The position numbers were made by a program, and so were the translations under genes. This document shows positions 45,660 to 57,153 of a stretch of DNA of 64,000 bases, piece after piece. Under the pieces are notes generated by a model, which ran no database searches, had not been told where the DNA came from, and saw only the letters and a list, made by a program, of their open reading frames with translations. Each line of letters starts with the position of its first letter. Positions within the stretch are counted from its first letter, which is position 1. The stretch is from Adiantum capillus-veneris. Its lineage: Eukaryota; Streptophyta; Polypodiopsida; Polypodiales; Pteridaceae. The stretch is taken from NCBI GenBank assembly GCA_014529385.2, contig CM043963.1:7117001-7181000 (forward strand). Reading direction: 5' to 3'.

Positions 45660-46595
45660 CTTTTGAGATGAAGCACAAAATTCAAAAAATTGGATGGTTG
45701 CCATGAAGTCAAAATATGATGCACTTATAGAAAATGACACATGGTATGTGATTTGCCTCCTGGAAAAAAGTCCACCAGTACAAAGTGGGTTTACAAGTTG
45801 AAATGCAAGCCGGATGGTGAGATTGATTGCTATAAGGCTTGACTTGTTGCAAAAGGTTATGCACATAAATAAGGCATAGATTATGAAGAGTTTTACTCCC
45901 ACTTGTTGTATGACTACTGTGCGTTTTCTATGTGCATTGATAGTTCATTTTAATTGGGATGTACATTAGTCAAACATTGTTACTACTTTCTTGAATGGTG
46001 ACATATTTAAGGAAGTTTATGTAATGTAGCCTCGCGGTTTTGTCAAGAAAGGATAAGAGGATAAAGTGTACAGATATAAGAAAGTTTTGTATGGGTTGAA
46101 GCAATCTCGTCATGCTTGGTATGAGAAAGCTGACACTCATTTTGTCAAATGAGGCTTTCGTTAACAGTTCAATAGAAAGCACATTGTATGTAAAGCATGA
46201 GGGTGATGTACTTCTCATTGTGGTTCTTTATGTGGATGATTAGTTGATCACTAGACCAAATGAGAGACATATTGCTGAATTCAAGGCTGATTTGAATGCT
46301 ACATTCACGATGAAAGATTTGGGGCTGTTGCATCATTACTTGGGTATACAGTTTAAGCAGTGTGATTGTGGTATTGCCTTCTGTTAGAAAATTTACATAG
46401 AGACATTGCTATGTAAGTTTGGACTTAAGGATTGCAAACCTATTTCCACTCCCATGGAACAGGTTTGAAATTGAGTATTCATGATGTTCATGATCCTGTA
46501 GATGTCACTCTTTACCAAACTACTGTGGATGCCTCATTTATATATACAACACTAGGCAATATATTCAATTTGTAGTCTCAGAGGTTAACGGGGGT
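45660..46595 (+). pseudogene. Family A copia fragment (RT domain only)
   Basis: The stretch aligns with the RT region of copies 3-5: a start like KKSTSTKWVYKLKCKPDGEI near 45770-45830, catalytic LYVDD near 46226-46240, then LHHYLGIQFKQCD and, at the end, a copy of the QFAVSQVS segment near 46570-46590. Stops and frameshifts are frequent. Neither end has an LTR. The right end runs without a break into the ~295-bp tandem array. Confidence 0.8.
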
Positions 46596-47000
46596 TTTAA
46601 ATTTGCGAGTCTTTTGTTTTGAGTTTTTTTAAAAACAATTTGAACAAATTTTCAAGTTTTTCGACCAAGTCTCTATCAAACCAAATACTATTCGTTGTAT
46701 ATTTTTATCATTAGAGGACCCTATACAAGTGTTGTAGATGGAGAGAGAGAGAGAGTACCAAACATAGAGAGAGAGTAACTACATGTCTTCTTTTTAGATC
46801 AAAACATCATAAATCCTAGAGAGATAATAACTTCATCCTTAAACCTTCAAAGATAGCATCTCAAAAGTCTGTAGTCTCATAGGTCAGCGGGGGTTTTAAA
46901 TTTGCGAGTCTTTCATTTCGAGTTTTTTAAACAATTTAAACAATTTTTCAAGTTTTTCAACCAAGTCTCTATCAACCAAATACTATTCATTGTATATTTT
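46571..47000 (+). repeat. Tandem array D (left part), about 295-bp unit
   Basis: Units start with 'tgtagtctca..ggt' followed by GGGGGTTTTAAATTTGCGAG at about 46571 and 46871. They contain 'accaagtctctatc', a (GA)n tract, and 'agcatctcaaaagtc' at the end. Element C interrupts the second unit at 47000; the array resumes at 52549. Confidence 0.85.
46996..47000. other. Target site duplication (left) of element C, ATTTT
   Basis: ATTTT precedes the 5' LTR and recurs at 52549-52553. The array unit reads continuously when the element and one ATTTT are ignored. Confidence 0.88.
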
Positions 47001-47192
47001 TGTTGGGGTATAAAGCCCAATGTGGTCGCCCACGTAAGTGGGCGGGCCGCCAGGTATGTACACATATTCTTTTGTAAAAACCTAATAAGAACTCACTATG
47101 CTCTACACATTACAGTAGAGCGAGTTCACCATATGGTCGTGCTATTCTTCTCGCACTCTTTCTCGCGTTGCACTTCTGCTCGTACTCCTTCA
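47001..47192 (+). repeat. 5' LTR of element C
   Basis: It begins TGTTGGGGTATAAAGCCC and ends CTCCTTCA, 192 bp. Confidence 0.93.
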
Positions 47193-47194
47193 AC

Positions 47195-47206
47195 TGGTAT
47201 CAGAGC
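47195..47206 (+). other. Primer-binding site of element C
   Basis: An exact TGGTATCAGAGC, two bases after the LTR. Confidence 0.93.
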
Positions 47207-48279
47207 TCAGATCGAGGCTCGGGGCAGCACTGCAGGAGGCTAGAGTCACCAACTCAGATTGGAGTGAAATTTGACAGGCGAAGACACGGCCCCAAATCTT
47301 GTGGGAAAGAACGAAGGGCATGGTGTTGTCAGAATTTCATTCTGAGGTCATCTCGGCCACCGTTCGGCTTCGACAAAGTCCTGCGCAGGCCATTTTCGAC
47401 TACGTGGTCTCGGCGGGTGCAGATCCGACTCTGCAAATTTGGGGTTTTTGGCCTACGACTGCAGGTGCTGAGGATATCGACACTCCCGGAGTGTTGATTT
47501 GTGGCTATCTACACATCGAAGGACGGCTCACAGTTCTTGGAGGCGTGTCACATACGACACGAGCGCATCTACACACAAACTGTAGGCGACATCCACTAGT
47601 TCATCAGGTAGCTTGTGTTTGCTGCTTGATATTCCAGATTTCATCCTGACATTGCAGGTACTTCCACATGGGATGTATTGTCAGAGATGATGTATGTCTG
47701 TTGAGGGTTTGCTGGCTGTGAGTCACGCATCAAACATTCGCCGCAGCAGTTACAACATATAGTGGGAAATTTGTGGATGTATGACTTTGTGCGAAGTCTA
47801 TGTACTGTCAAATTTACTGCAGCCTTTGTTGAGGGTCGAGTGAGGTTTTATTGAGCTGGGGGATTCTCGAATGTTGAGATCCTTTTGGTGATACAGGTCT
47901 TGGAGCGATCCCTCGAGCACCCTTAGATAGGCAGCTAGGATGTATTGACTGTCAGTTAGACAGTTGGGATTGCATCTTTGCTTTACTGCCGTTGAGGCAT
48001 TGTCGCAGTCTATGCTTACAGGACAGTCAGAGACAGTACAGGTGCAGGACAGGTTTACCCACAGCTTACAGTGTCAGAGAGACAGTGTTTTTTGAGCTGT
48101 TTTTTGGTCTGTTTTTGAGTACACTAGAGACATTTTACAAAGGAGACTCTGCCGAAATTTATGCAGAATCTGAAGCTTTCTTGGTTCATTTGACAGGTTG
48201 ATATTGGTTCAGAGGTCAGTTTACAGGGGAAACTCTGCCGAATTTTTTCCAGGAAAGTAAACCATTGTGAAGCGTAGCT

Positions 48280-49756
48280 ATGGCTGGATCACAGGACATT
48301 GCTCTTTACAATATCAAGAAGCTGGATGGAACCAATTTCCCATTGTGGAAGAATCAGATTTGACACGTGTTGGTACAAAAGAAGCAGATAAAACCTATAA
48401 AGCTCAAGGGGATAAAACCAGAAGATATGGACAAAGATGAATGGAGCGAAATGGATGAATTGGCACTTTCTACCATTATGCTGACTTTGGCTGACTTTGG
48501 CAGAAAGCGTTTACTTCAATGTAGCAGACGAGATGTCGGCTTATCAAGCATGGTTAAAGCTGAGTGATCTTTATGAGAAGCAGAGTGCAGCTTCACAGGT
48601 ATACTGGCTTAAGAAGCTTGTTGACTTGAAGATGAAAGAAGGGACACCTATGTCCAATCATCTCAATGAATTCAACACAATCTATAGTCAGTTGTCAGCT
48701 CAAGGTGTCAAGTTTGATGAACCTGTTAGAGCTATGTTCCTGTTGATCACATTGCCGGAAAGTTGGGACACTTTTCGCACAGCTTTGAGTAATTCTGCAC
48801 CTCCAGATGGTTTGAACATAGCAGGTGTAGAAGGAAGTTTGCTTACTGAAGAAACCAATAGAAAGACAATGGACAAAGGCAAAGGAACAGCCTTAGTTAT
48901 CAGGGGAAGGACCAAAGAAAAGAACAAAGGTGGAAAGAGGAATCAGTCTCGTAGCAAGTCCCGCAGTGCTAAAGGCAAGAGTGACATAGAATGCTACCAT
49001 TGTGGCAAGAAGGGTCACATGAAAAGAGACTGCAGAGAATGGAAAGCAGAAAAAGGCAAAGAGAAAGCCGAAGACCATGGTGAGAAGAACAAGTCCTCAG
49101 TGAAGATTCAAGAAATAAATGTGACAAACACTGTTGCAGAGGATGACAGTCTAGTGTTAGGAGACATCTACTTCTTGAAGAATACAATGGACTCAGCTCT
49201 TCTTACAGCATCTGATGGAAATGCACTGAGTGACTGGATTATAGACTTAGGGGCATCACTTCATGTGTCTCCAAACAAGGAGTGGTTTACCTCTTATGTG
49301 ACCACTAAAGATCATGTTCGGCTAGGCAATGGGCAGACATGTGAGATCTTAGGTGTTGGAGATGTTCAATTGAAGTTTCAGAATGGCTCTTCTTTCACGC
49401 TGAAGAATGTGAGACATGTTCCCGCAATTACAAAGAGCTTGATCAACACAGGTTTACTTGATGATGCTGGCTATGTCACCACTTTTGGACAGAACATGTG
49501 GAAGATATCCAAGGGTTCTATGACAGTAGCACATGGAGTAAAGTCTGGAGGACTTTACATGATTTATGTATCAAATGTCTCTAAAAATGTAATCAATGTA
49601 ACCGAGCAGCCAAACGTTTCTTTGTGGCATAGCCGGTTAGGACATATGTCCAAGAAGGGAATGGAAATATTGTCTCATTCTGGTTATTTGCCTGGCTTTT
49701 CATTTAATGATTTTGAATTCTGTGAACATTGTCTGTATGTTAAGCAAACACAGTAG
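48280..49756 (+). pseudogene. Element C gag-protease and pre-integrase region
   Basis: ATG at 48280 opens MAGSQDIALYNIKKLDGTNF, a standard copia gag start. A TGA at about 48361-48363 and a 10-bp tandem duplication (CTGACTTTGG twice, near 48481-48500) break the frame. From 48497 the frame is open for 419 residues: gag core (SAYQAWLKLSDLYEKQ, LKMKEGTPMSNHLNEF), a Lys/Arg-rich linker, and the CCHC knuckle CYHCGKKGHMKRDC near 48991-49032. The protease has IIDLGASLHVSPNKEW, with D-L-G for the usual D-S-G. The integrase zinc-binding region has LWHSRLGHMS and CEHC. A TAG at 49754 separates it from the next frame. Confidence 0.9.
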
Positions 49757-51598
49757 CCACATAAGCATAGAAGCAGTAGAAGAGATACACAGTTGGCACT
49801 TGTTCATAGTGATTTGTGTGGACCTATGCCTAACCTATCTCTAGGGGGAGCTTCTTACTTTATGACATTTATAGATGATTACTCGAGGAAAGTATGGGTT
49901 TACTTTCTCAAGCACAAGGATGAAGCGTTTAGTGTTTTCAAAACGTTTGTGACACTTGTGGAGAATCAGAGTGGCAAGAAGCTTAAATGCTTACGCACTG
50001 ACAATGGTGGAGAGTATGTTTCAAAGGCCTTTCAGGACTTTTGTGAGTCAAAAGGTATAAAACGTGAACTTACTGCTCCTTACAATCCTCCTCAAAATGG
50101 TGTTGCTGAGAGGATGAATAGGACCATACAAGAGAAGGTCAGAAGTATGTTGTCTAATGCACAGCTGCCAAATGGGTTTTGGGCTGAAGCTGTATCAACC
50201 ACTGTTCATCTTGTAAATAGATCTCCTAGCAAGGTTTTGCAGAAGGATTCAGTGCCAGAGATGGTATGGTCACGCAAAATGCCCTCATACAAGCATCTCA
50301 GAGTCTTTGGCTGTGAGGCATATACTCACGTTCCAAAGGAATTTAGGAACAAACTTGAGCCAAAGAGTAGAAAGTGCATCTTTCTAGGCTATGGTAATTC
50401 TGGTGAGATGGGGTACAGACTTTGGGATCCCGAATCCAGAAAGGTTGTCCGCAGCAATGATGTTCACTTTAATGAATCCAAATATCATTCTAAACCAGAG
50501 AGGGTTGAGGAGATTAGAAGAGTTTTCTTCCAAGAAGATGGACCTGCACATGCAAGACAAAATGTCAGGGCTCAAGAGGAGCAAGGACAGGATAGAGTGG
50601 AACCACAGGTTGTGGCTGAGCCTGAGCCACCTATTGTGAGTAGATCTGGACGTGTCACGCGACCTCCTGATAGGTTTGTTCCATCTATGAACTATGTCAT
50701 GTTGACTGACTGCAATGAGCCTTCATGTTACAAGGAAGCACTGCAAATGAAGGACTCCGGGAATTGGCAATTGGCCATGCAGTCAGAGATGACAGCTCTG
50801 CATAAAAACAAGACATGGAAGCTAGTTAAATTACCACAGGGCAAAAAGGCTCTACCTTGTAAATGGGTTTACAAGTATAAGATCACCGCTCATGATAGTC
50901 AGCCAAAGTACAAAGTAAGGCTTGTTGCCAAGGGCTTTAAGCAAGAACAAGGCATTGACTTTGATGAAGTCTTCTCTCCGGTGGTCAAGATGACTACATT
51001 GAGATGCTTTCTTGCATTGGTTGCCATATTAGATTTGGTGTTGCACCAAATGGATGTCAAGACAGCGTTCTTGCATGGTGATTTAGATGTGGAAATTTAC
51101 ATGCAGCAGCCAGAAGGGTTTGTTGAGAAAGGCAAGGAAGATTGGGTATGCCAGTTGTTAAAGAGTCTTTATGGCTTAAAACAATCACCGAGGGCATGGT
51201 ACCATAAATTCCACAAGTTTATGCTTTCTCAAGGCTACAAACGTAGTGAGTTCGATCACTGTCTATATACAAAGAAGGCTAAGGATGGTAGTTGGCTGAT
51301 CCTTATTTTGTATGTGGATGACATGTTGATTGCTGGCAAGCACTTGGAAGAAATTTCATCTTTGAAGTCAAAGATGGCAAAATCGTTTGACATTAAAGAC
51401 ATGGGTGAGGCAATTCATATACTTGGTATGCACATTGAGAGAGACAGATCAAAGAAGTTGATTTGGTTATCTCAAACAGAGTATATTGACAAGGGTTTGC
51501 AACGTTTCAATATGGAGAAGGGAAAGGCACTGAGTGTTCCATTGCCACCATATGTGAAACTTAGCAAACAAGATTGTCCTGTGTCTGAGGAAGAATAG
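49757..51598 (+). pseudogene. Element C integrase core and reverse transcriptase
   Basis: The frame is open to a TAG at 51596-51598 (601 residues from the first Met at 49793). Integrase catalytic segments are HSDLCGPMP and TFIDDYSRKVW, RTDNGGEY, and PQNGVAERMNRT with the catalytic Glu. The GKTPYE-like and FGCEAYTHVPKE region follows. RT has KWVYKYKI, VRLVAKGFKQEQGIDFDEVF, MDVKTAFLHGDL, YGLKQSPRAWY and the catalytic YVDDMLIAG near 51309-51335. All catalytic residues appear to be present, so this part could be functional as encoded apart from the flanking stops. Confidence 0.92.
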
Positions 51599-52300
51599 GC
51601 TGAAATGGATAAGATTCCATATGCGTCTGCAGTGGGTAGTTTGATGTATGCAATGATTGCTACTCGCCCAGACATTGCATTTGCAGTGGGAGTAGTAAGT
51701 CGATACATGTCAAACCCAGGCAAGAAACATTGGGAGGCAGTGAAAGGAATATTGAGATACCTGAAAGCTACAAAAAGTATGCGTATATGCTATGGGAGTC
51801 AGGAGCTAAGTGTAAAGGGTTTTACAGGCTCAGATTATGCAGGTGACTTAGACAACCGAAGGTCTACGTCAGGGTATGTCTTTACATTGGCTGGTGGAGG
51901 AGTATCATGGCGTTCTAGATTACAAGATTGTGTTACTCATTCTACTACAGAGGCTGAATATGTTGCAGCATCAGAGGCATGCAAAGAATCAATTTGGCTT
52001 AATCGACTAGTAACAGATTTGGGAATCAAAGAAGAGATGCCTGTGTTATATTGTGATAGTCAAAGTGCTATACAATTGGCTCACAATCCAGTTTATCACT
52101 CAAAGACAAAGCATGTGGATGTGAAGTATCATTTCATCAGGGAAATGCTCGAGGATAAGCAACTTCAGCTTGTCAAAGTTCACACCACAGAAAATCCTGC
52201 TGATCTACTTACAAAAGGACTTCCCTCAGAGCTTTGCGCATTTTCGCAAGCAGTTAGGTGTAGGGTAGTACATCACTTTTCTACATCTCTTGTATATTAG
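51599..52300 (+). pseudogene. Element C RT end and RNase H
   Basis: Open frame from 51605 for 231 residues with IPYASAVGSLMYAM, RPDIAFAVGVVSRYM, then RNase H: GFTGSDYAGDLDNRRSTSGY, THSTTEAEYVAASEA, LYCDSQSAIQLAHNPV and ADLLTKGLPSEL. The acidic residues of the RNase H active site are visible. It is separated from RT only by the single TAG at 51596. Confidence 0.92.
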
Positions 52301-52357
52301 CTTGTATAGTAGCTTCTCTCACATTTAAAGTACCACATTGGACTTTAAGTGGGAGGT

Positions 52358-52548
52358 TGTTGGGGTATAAAGCCCAATGTGGTCGCCCAGGTAAGTGGGC
52401 GGGCCGCCAGGTATGTACACATATTCTTTTGTAAAAACCTAATAAGAACTCACTATGCTCTACACATTACAGTAGAGCGAGTTCACCATATCGTCGTGCT
52501 CTCTTCTCCCACTCTTTCTTGTGTCGCACTTCCGCTCGTACTCCTTCA
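52358..52548 (+). repeat. 3' LTR of element C
   Basis: Same ends as the 5' LTR and preceded by the purine tract TTTAAGTGGGAGGT. Confidence 0.93.
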
Positions 52549-53595
52549 ATTTTTATCATTAGAGGACCCTATACAAGTGTTGTAGATGGAGAGAGAGAGT
52601 ACCAAACATAGAGATAGTGTAACTACATGTCTTCTTTTTAGATCGAAACAACATAAAGCCTAGAGAGATAATAACTTCATTATCCTTAAACCTTCAAAGA
52701 TAGCATCTCAAGAGTCTGTAGTCTCACAGGTTAGTGGGGGTTTTAAATTTTCAAGTCTTTATTTATAGTTTTTTAAACAATTTGAACAATTTTTCAAGTT
52801 TTTCGACCAAGTCTCTATCGACCAAATACTAGTCATTGTATATTTTTATCATTAGAGGACCCTATACAAGTGTTGTAGATGGAGAGAGAGAGTACCAAAC
52901 ATAGAGAGAGAGTAACTATATGTCTTCTTTTTAGATCGAAAAAGTATAAAACCTAGAGAGATAATAACTTCATTATCCTTAAACCTTCAAAGATAGCATC
53001 TCAAAAGTATGTAGTCTCATAGGTCAGCGGGGGTTTTGAATTTGCGAGTCTTTCATTTCGAGATTTTTTAAACAATTTGAACAATTTTTCAAGTTTTTCG
53101 ACCAAGTCTCTATTGACCAAATACTGTTCATTGTATATTTTTATCATTAGAGGACCCTATACAAGTGTTGTAGATGGAGAGAGAGAGAGTACCAAACATA
53201 GAGAGAGAGTAACTACATGTCTTCGTTTTAGATCGAAAAAGTATAAAACCTAGAGAGATAATAACTTCATTATCCTTAAACCTTCAAAGATAGCATCTCA
53301 AAAGTCTGTAGTCTCACAGGTCAGCGGGGGTTTTAAATTTGCGAGTCTTTCATTTTGAGTTTTTTTAAACAATTTGAACAATTTTTCGACCAAGTTTCTA
53401 TCGACCAAATACTATTCGTTGTATATTTTATCATTAGAGGACCCTATACAAGTGTTGTAGATGGAGAGAGAGACAGTACCAAACATAGAGAGAGAGTAAC
53501 TACATGTCTTCTTTTTAGATCAAAAAAGTATAAAACCTAGAGAGATAATAACTTCATTATCCTTAAACCTTCAAAGATAGCATCTCAAAAGTCAC
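52549..53595 (+). repeat. Tandem array D (right part), about 295-bp unit
   Basis: The rest of the interrupted unit is followed by units starting near 52716, 53009 and 53305. Spacings are about 293-296 bp. Each unit starts with a phrase like CTGTAGTCTCACAGGTCAGC, which resembles the family A RT sequence TTGCAGTCTCACAGGTCAGC. ATTTT at 52549-52553 is the right target duplication of element C. Confidence 0.88.
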
Positions 53596-53935
53596 TCTAC
53601 GCAAAGACATCTATATGTGCATCATGCAAGAACAAACTAAATCTTATGTCTGAAGAGAGAAGAAGAGAGAAACGCAGTTCTAAAACAAATACAATTGCAA
53701 ATACAAGTGCAAGTAAGATACCCCATGTAAAAAAGTTACAAATCATGAAATATCTATAGATAAGGGGTACTACACTTGTTCCAAAACTCCAAAAGTCCCA
53801 TGTAACACTAAAAAAAAGTACAACATGGGCTACAAAAAAAATGGCAAGGACAAAAAGGTCATAAATCAAAAGAGATCTATAGATAAGGGGTATTGCACTT
53901 GTTCCAAAAATCCCATGTAACACAAAGAAAAAATA
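53596..53935. repeat. Local tandem duplication of about 118 bp
   Basis: Two copies of a segment with 'tctatagataaggggta', 'cacttgttccaaaa' and 'atcccatgtaacac' lie at about 53705-53815 and 53825-53935, with small indels. No coding potential is apparent. Confidence 0.65.
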
Positions 53936-54639
53936 CGAATCAGACTACCAAGAAGTTGCATGGACAAAAAAATCAAACACCTAATGGGAAAAATAATAAA
54001 TCAAATGAGGGTTGCAATAGTCATGGTTGTCTCAAAATAAAATAATGTCCATTGGCAAGAGACTTGGCTAATGGATGATCATGTTTTCCATGGGCTCAAG
54101 TCCAAGCATTTTAATGTACACATAGTACATATGTTTACATGAAACAAAACATTGGTTTTCACTCATTTGCTTATCAAAATCTAGACACATCACCTTGGGC
54201 ATCCTCTTATATGAATCTCATAAATGTTCTCGATCAACACCTAAAAAACTACCTGTTCTTTGGGCTTTACCACTTCCTCCAAAAAAGTGGCAGCCATATC
54301 CTTGCATGCATCTAATCTCTCCATGGCCTCTTTAGAAATTTTGTGCCACCATTTTTTTTTCATGAACTGCTTCCACCTTATGAGGGGCCATCTCCTATAA
54401 CTTGATCTCCTAATACCGTCTTCTCAACCACAAAACTTGCCTAACATAGTCGTGCAAGTTCTTGCTTGGAAATGTTTGTTCGTCTTGCGAAATTGGGATG
54501 CTTGGGACAAAACTATGCATGTGTAGTACTTTGCTTACATACATTTCGCAAAATATAAAGAAATGATCCTTAGGCTTCAGGGAATAGACGACTTTCACAA
54601 AACAAGAGTGTTTATACATGAATTAGATAGACACTTCAA
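53936..54639. other. Unrecognised sequence upstream of a Ty3 element
   Basis: No motif-bearing frame. It could include the lost gag N-terminus of the Ty3 element that follows. Confidence 0.25.
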
Positions 54640-55493
54640 GCGATATGTGAAAAAATGTACACCTAAAACTTTAAAGGAATAAATTAGTTTTGCACAAATT
54701 TATGAAGATAATACTCACTTGATGGCTCCTAACCCCACTTAGACCAAGCCCAAATCCATAGATAAGGGGGTATTACAATCCTTTCTAAAGGGGAAAAGGA
54801 AAATTGTCATTTAATAAGGAGGGTATTTAAGAAGAGAGTTGTAACCGGACCTAGGTTGAGCGTAGAGGACATTGCAAAGGCTAAAAAAGAAAACTTGTGC
54901 TTTACTTGTTTATCACCTAATGGAATTTTCCAAATAACAAAAGAAAAAATGATGATGAAAAAGGGAAAGGTCTTGACAAGAGTCATAAAGATAGGCTAAT
55001 CCATTTGGTCGAGACACTTTTAACTGGCAATGAAGAGTATAAATTCATAGAAGTGTTGCATAAGGACAGAGATCATCATTATTGTTTGTAAATTAGCATG
55101 TGGAAATCAAGTTTTGGTCCTCATGAGCTGGTGAAAATGCATGGATTTTTAAATGGGAAAAGGGTTACGGTCATGATAGATGACTCTACCACACATAAAT
55201 TTGTGAACTATGCTCTTGTCAAGAAATTAAAACTTTTTTCAACAACCAAGCACTCACTTATATGTCTTCTGCATGATGCAAACAAGAAGATATGGGATAC
55301 ATTGGTATCCAATTTGGAAGTTGAGATACAAGGATATAAAGAAATATGTCATCTCCATGATGCAAACAAGAAGATATGGGATACATTGGTATCCAATTTG
55401 GAAGTTGAGATACAAGGATATAAAGAAATTCTTGACTTCCAAATTATAAATATGGATCATGCGGACTTAGTCTTGGGAAGGGAATGGTTATGA
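54640..55493 (+). pseudogene. Ty3/gypsy gag end and protease, with 84-bp internal duplication
   Basis: Gag C-terminal pieces (54640-55080) lead to a clean frame at 55098-55493. This frame has HGFLNGKRVTVMIDDSTTHKF, matching Ty3 retropepsin where the active site is usually D-(T/S/D)-G, and LVLGREWL at its end, the typical end of that domain. Inside, 28 residues are repeated in tandem (HDANKKIWDTLVSNLEVEIQ twice); the DNA units at 55272-55345 and 55356-55429 look identical. The duplication lengthens the protease by one third and would be expected to disrupt folding. Confidence 0.75.
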
Positions 55494-56551
55494 AAACTAG
55501 GACCTTCTTTGAAACGGAATTACTAGTAAAACTCGCTCAAATTTGAAAAAGAAGGTAAAAAGTTTGTTTTACAAGGTGAGCACAATGTATAGAATAGTCC
55601 TTTCATATGCTCTCTTGGGTTGAAAAAGCTTGTAAATAAAAAGTTTTTGATGTATATATGCTTTGGTGTAGTTTGTTGTTGTAAGTAAAGACTTTTTGAT
55701 GTGGAAATCAAAGATCAAGTTTCCTACTTGTCTTTGTCTTGTTGTAGTGATTATGAAAGTCTTGCTAGATTAATTTAAAGATGTTTTTCCTATTGATTTT
55801 CCAAAGGGTTTTCCTCTTGAAAGAGATGAATTAGATCTTGCTATTGATTTAGTTAAAGATGCAAAGCATGTGTGTAAACCACCTTATAGATTAGGCCAAG
55901 CACAACACTTAGAAGTAGAAAGACAACGGCAAGACTATGTAAATAAAGGATTTATTAAACCCAATGATTATCCATGGGCTTTACCAATTTTATTTGTGAA
56001 GAAAAAAGATGGTTCTATGTGACTTTCTGTCGACTATAGAGCACTAAACAATCTCACAATCAAGAATAGCATCCCTATGCCTAGAATGAAGGATTTTTTT
56101 GATCAGTTAGAGGGAGCCAAGTATTTTACAAGGATTGACTTACAATCTGGTTATCATCAAGTAAGAATAAAGTTTGAAGATGTTGCAAAAACAGCCTTTA
56201 GAACTAGATATGGGCAGTATGTGTTTTTGATAATGCCCTTTGGGCTTACCAATGCATGAGCTAGTTTTATTAAGTTGATAAATAGAGATTTATGGTCATA
56301 TCTAGGAAAATTTGTAGTAGTCTTGCTTGATGATATCCTCGTCTATAGTCATATTCCAAATGTGAATTATTTTCTTAAGGAGTAAAATATCTTGGTCATG
56401 TCATTTTTGGAGATGGAATCAAGATGGATCCCAAAAAGGTCCAAGCCATTTTACAATGGCCTAATCCCAAGAAGCTAGAAGAGTTGCAAATCTTCTTAGG
56501 AATACCTAGATTTTATCATAGATTCATCTAAAGATTATGCCAAGATAGTAG
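55494..56551 (+). pseudogene. Ty3/gypsy reverse transcriptase, interrupted by copia copy 4
   Basis: RT motifs in order: FVKKKDGS then [31 protein letters not shown] (catalytic Asp), [20 protein letters not shown], and LLDDILVYS (catalytic DD) near 56325-56345. The last part before 56551 has DYAKIVV, and the element continues after copy 4 at 62876 with APMTDEL, joining the usual Ty3 phrase. Several stops are present (for example in place of the Trp/Arg after DGSM, and after TNA). Confidence 0.85.
56547..56551. other. Target site duplication (left) of copy 4, AGTAG
   Basis: AGTAG recurs at 62876-62880 directly after the 3' LTR of copy 4. Confidence 0.92.
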
Positions 56552-56789
56552 TGTTACCATATACATGTGGTAGTGATGTGTGTCATAGTGTGTGAACACA
56601 CTATGACCGCTCGGGCATTTTTCCCCTCTTTAGGAGGTCTTTTCCCCCGTGCATTGTATATACGCCCATTTCATTCTAGGGCTATCTATCTTTCATTGCA
56701 CACTAAGTAACACACTCTCAATTGTGTGCCTTGAGATTCCTTCGTCTTCTCCAAGCTGTGTGCATTTCTTTGCAACCCTAATTCTAACA
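56552..56789 (+). repeat. 5' LTR of copy 4
   Basis: It begins TGTTACCAT and ends TCTAACA. It has a short internal duplication giving two GTGTG blocks and is about 13 bp longer than other family A LTRs. Confidence 0.92.
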
Positions 56790-56791
56790 AT

Positions 56792-56803
56792 TGGTATCAG
56801 AGC
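56792..56803 (+). other. Primer-binding site of copy 4
   Basis: An exact TGGTATCAGAGC. Confidence 0.92.
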
Positions 56804-57153
56804 AGGTTGCATCCTCCCGGGCTTAGTCACCAGCTGCTCCAACACACACCTGCTCACTTTCTCCGATTTCAAAGAGGTTTGGCAAGCGTTCGCAAGTCGA
56901 TAATTATTTTGGGCAAGCTTGTAGAGCTTAGTCTGCTCAGATTTTTGATTCGGGTTCATTTCGGCCTCCGTTTCCACTACGGGTAGGTCTGCACATGCAA
57001 TTTTATCATTTTGTGTAGAATTTTTGTCAGTGCCGTTTTTTGCATAACAGGTGTCTTACAGTTTTCTACGGTCTGTGCTATATAGCACGTGTTGTTCCCG
57101 CTTTGTTTCTCCTCTTTTCAGGCAGTTTTTGCATCAGGTGCAGCATTTACCAC

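Larger units (their letters stand above)
47001..52548 (+). mobile_element. Ty1/copia family C, nearly intact autonomous-type element
   Basis: A complete element of 5.55 kb with LTRs at 47001-47192 and 52358-52548, exact primer-binding site, purine tract before the 3' LTR and the ATTTT duplication. Gag, protease, integrase, RT and RNase H are all present in copia order. Only three in-frame stops and one frameshift were found. By eye the LTRs differ at about 8-9 of 191 positions, the best preserved full-length element in the window. Its LTR start (TGTTGGGGTATAA) and purine tract match family B. Confidence 0.93.
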
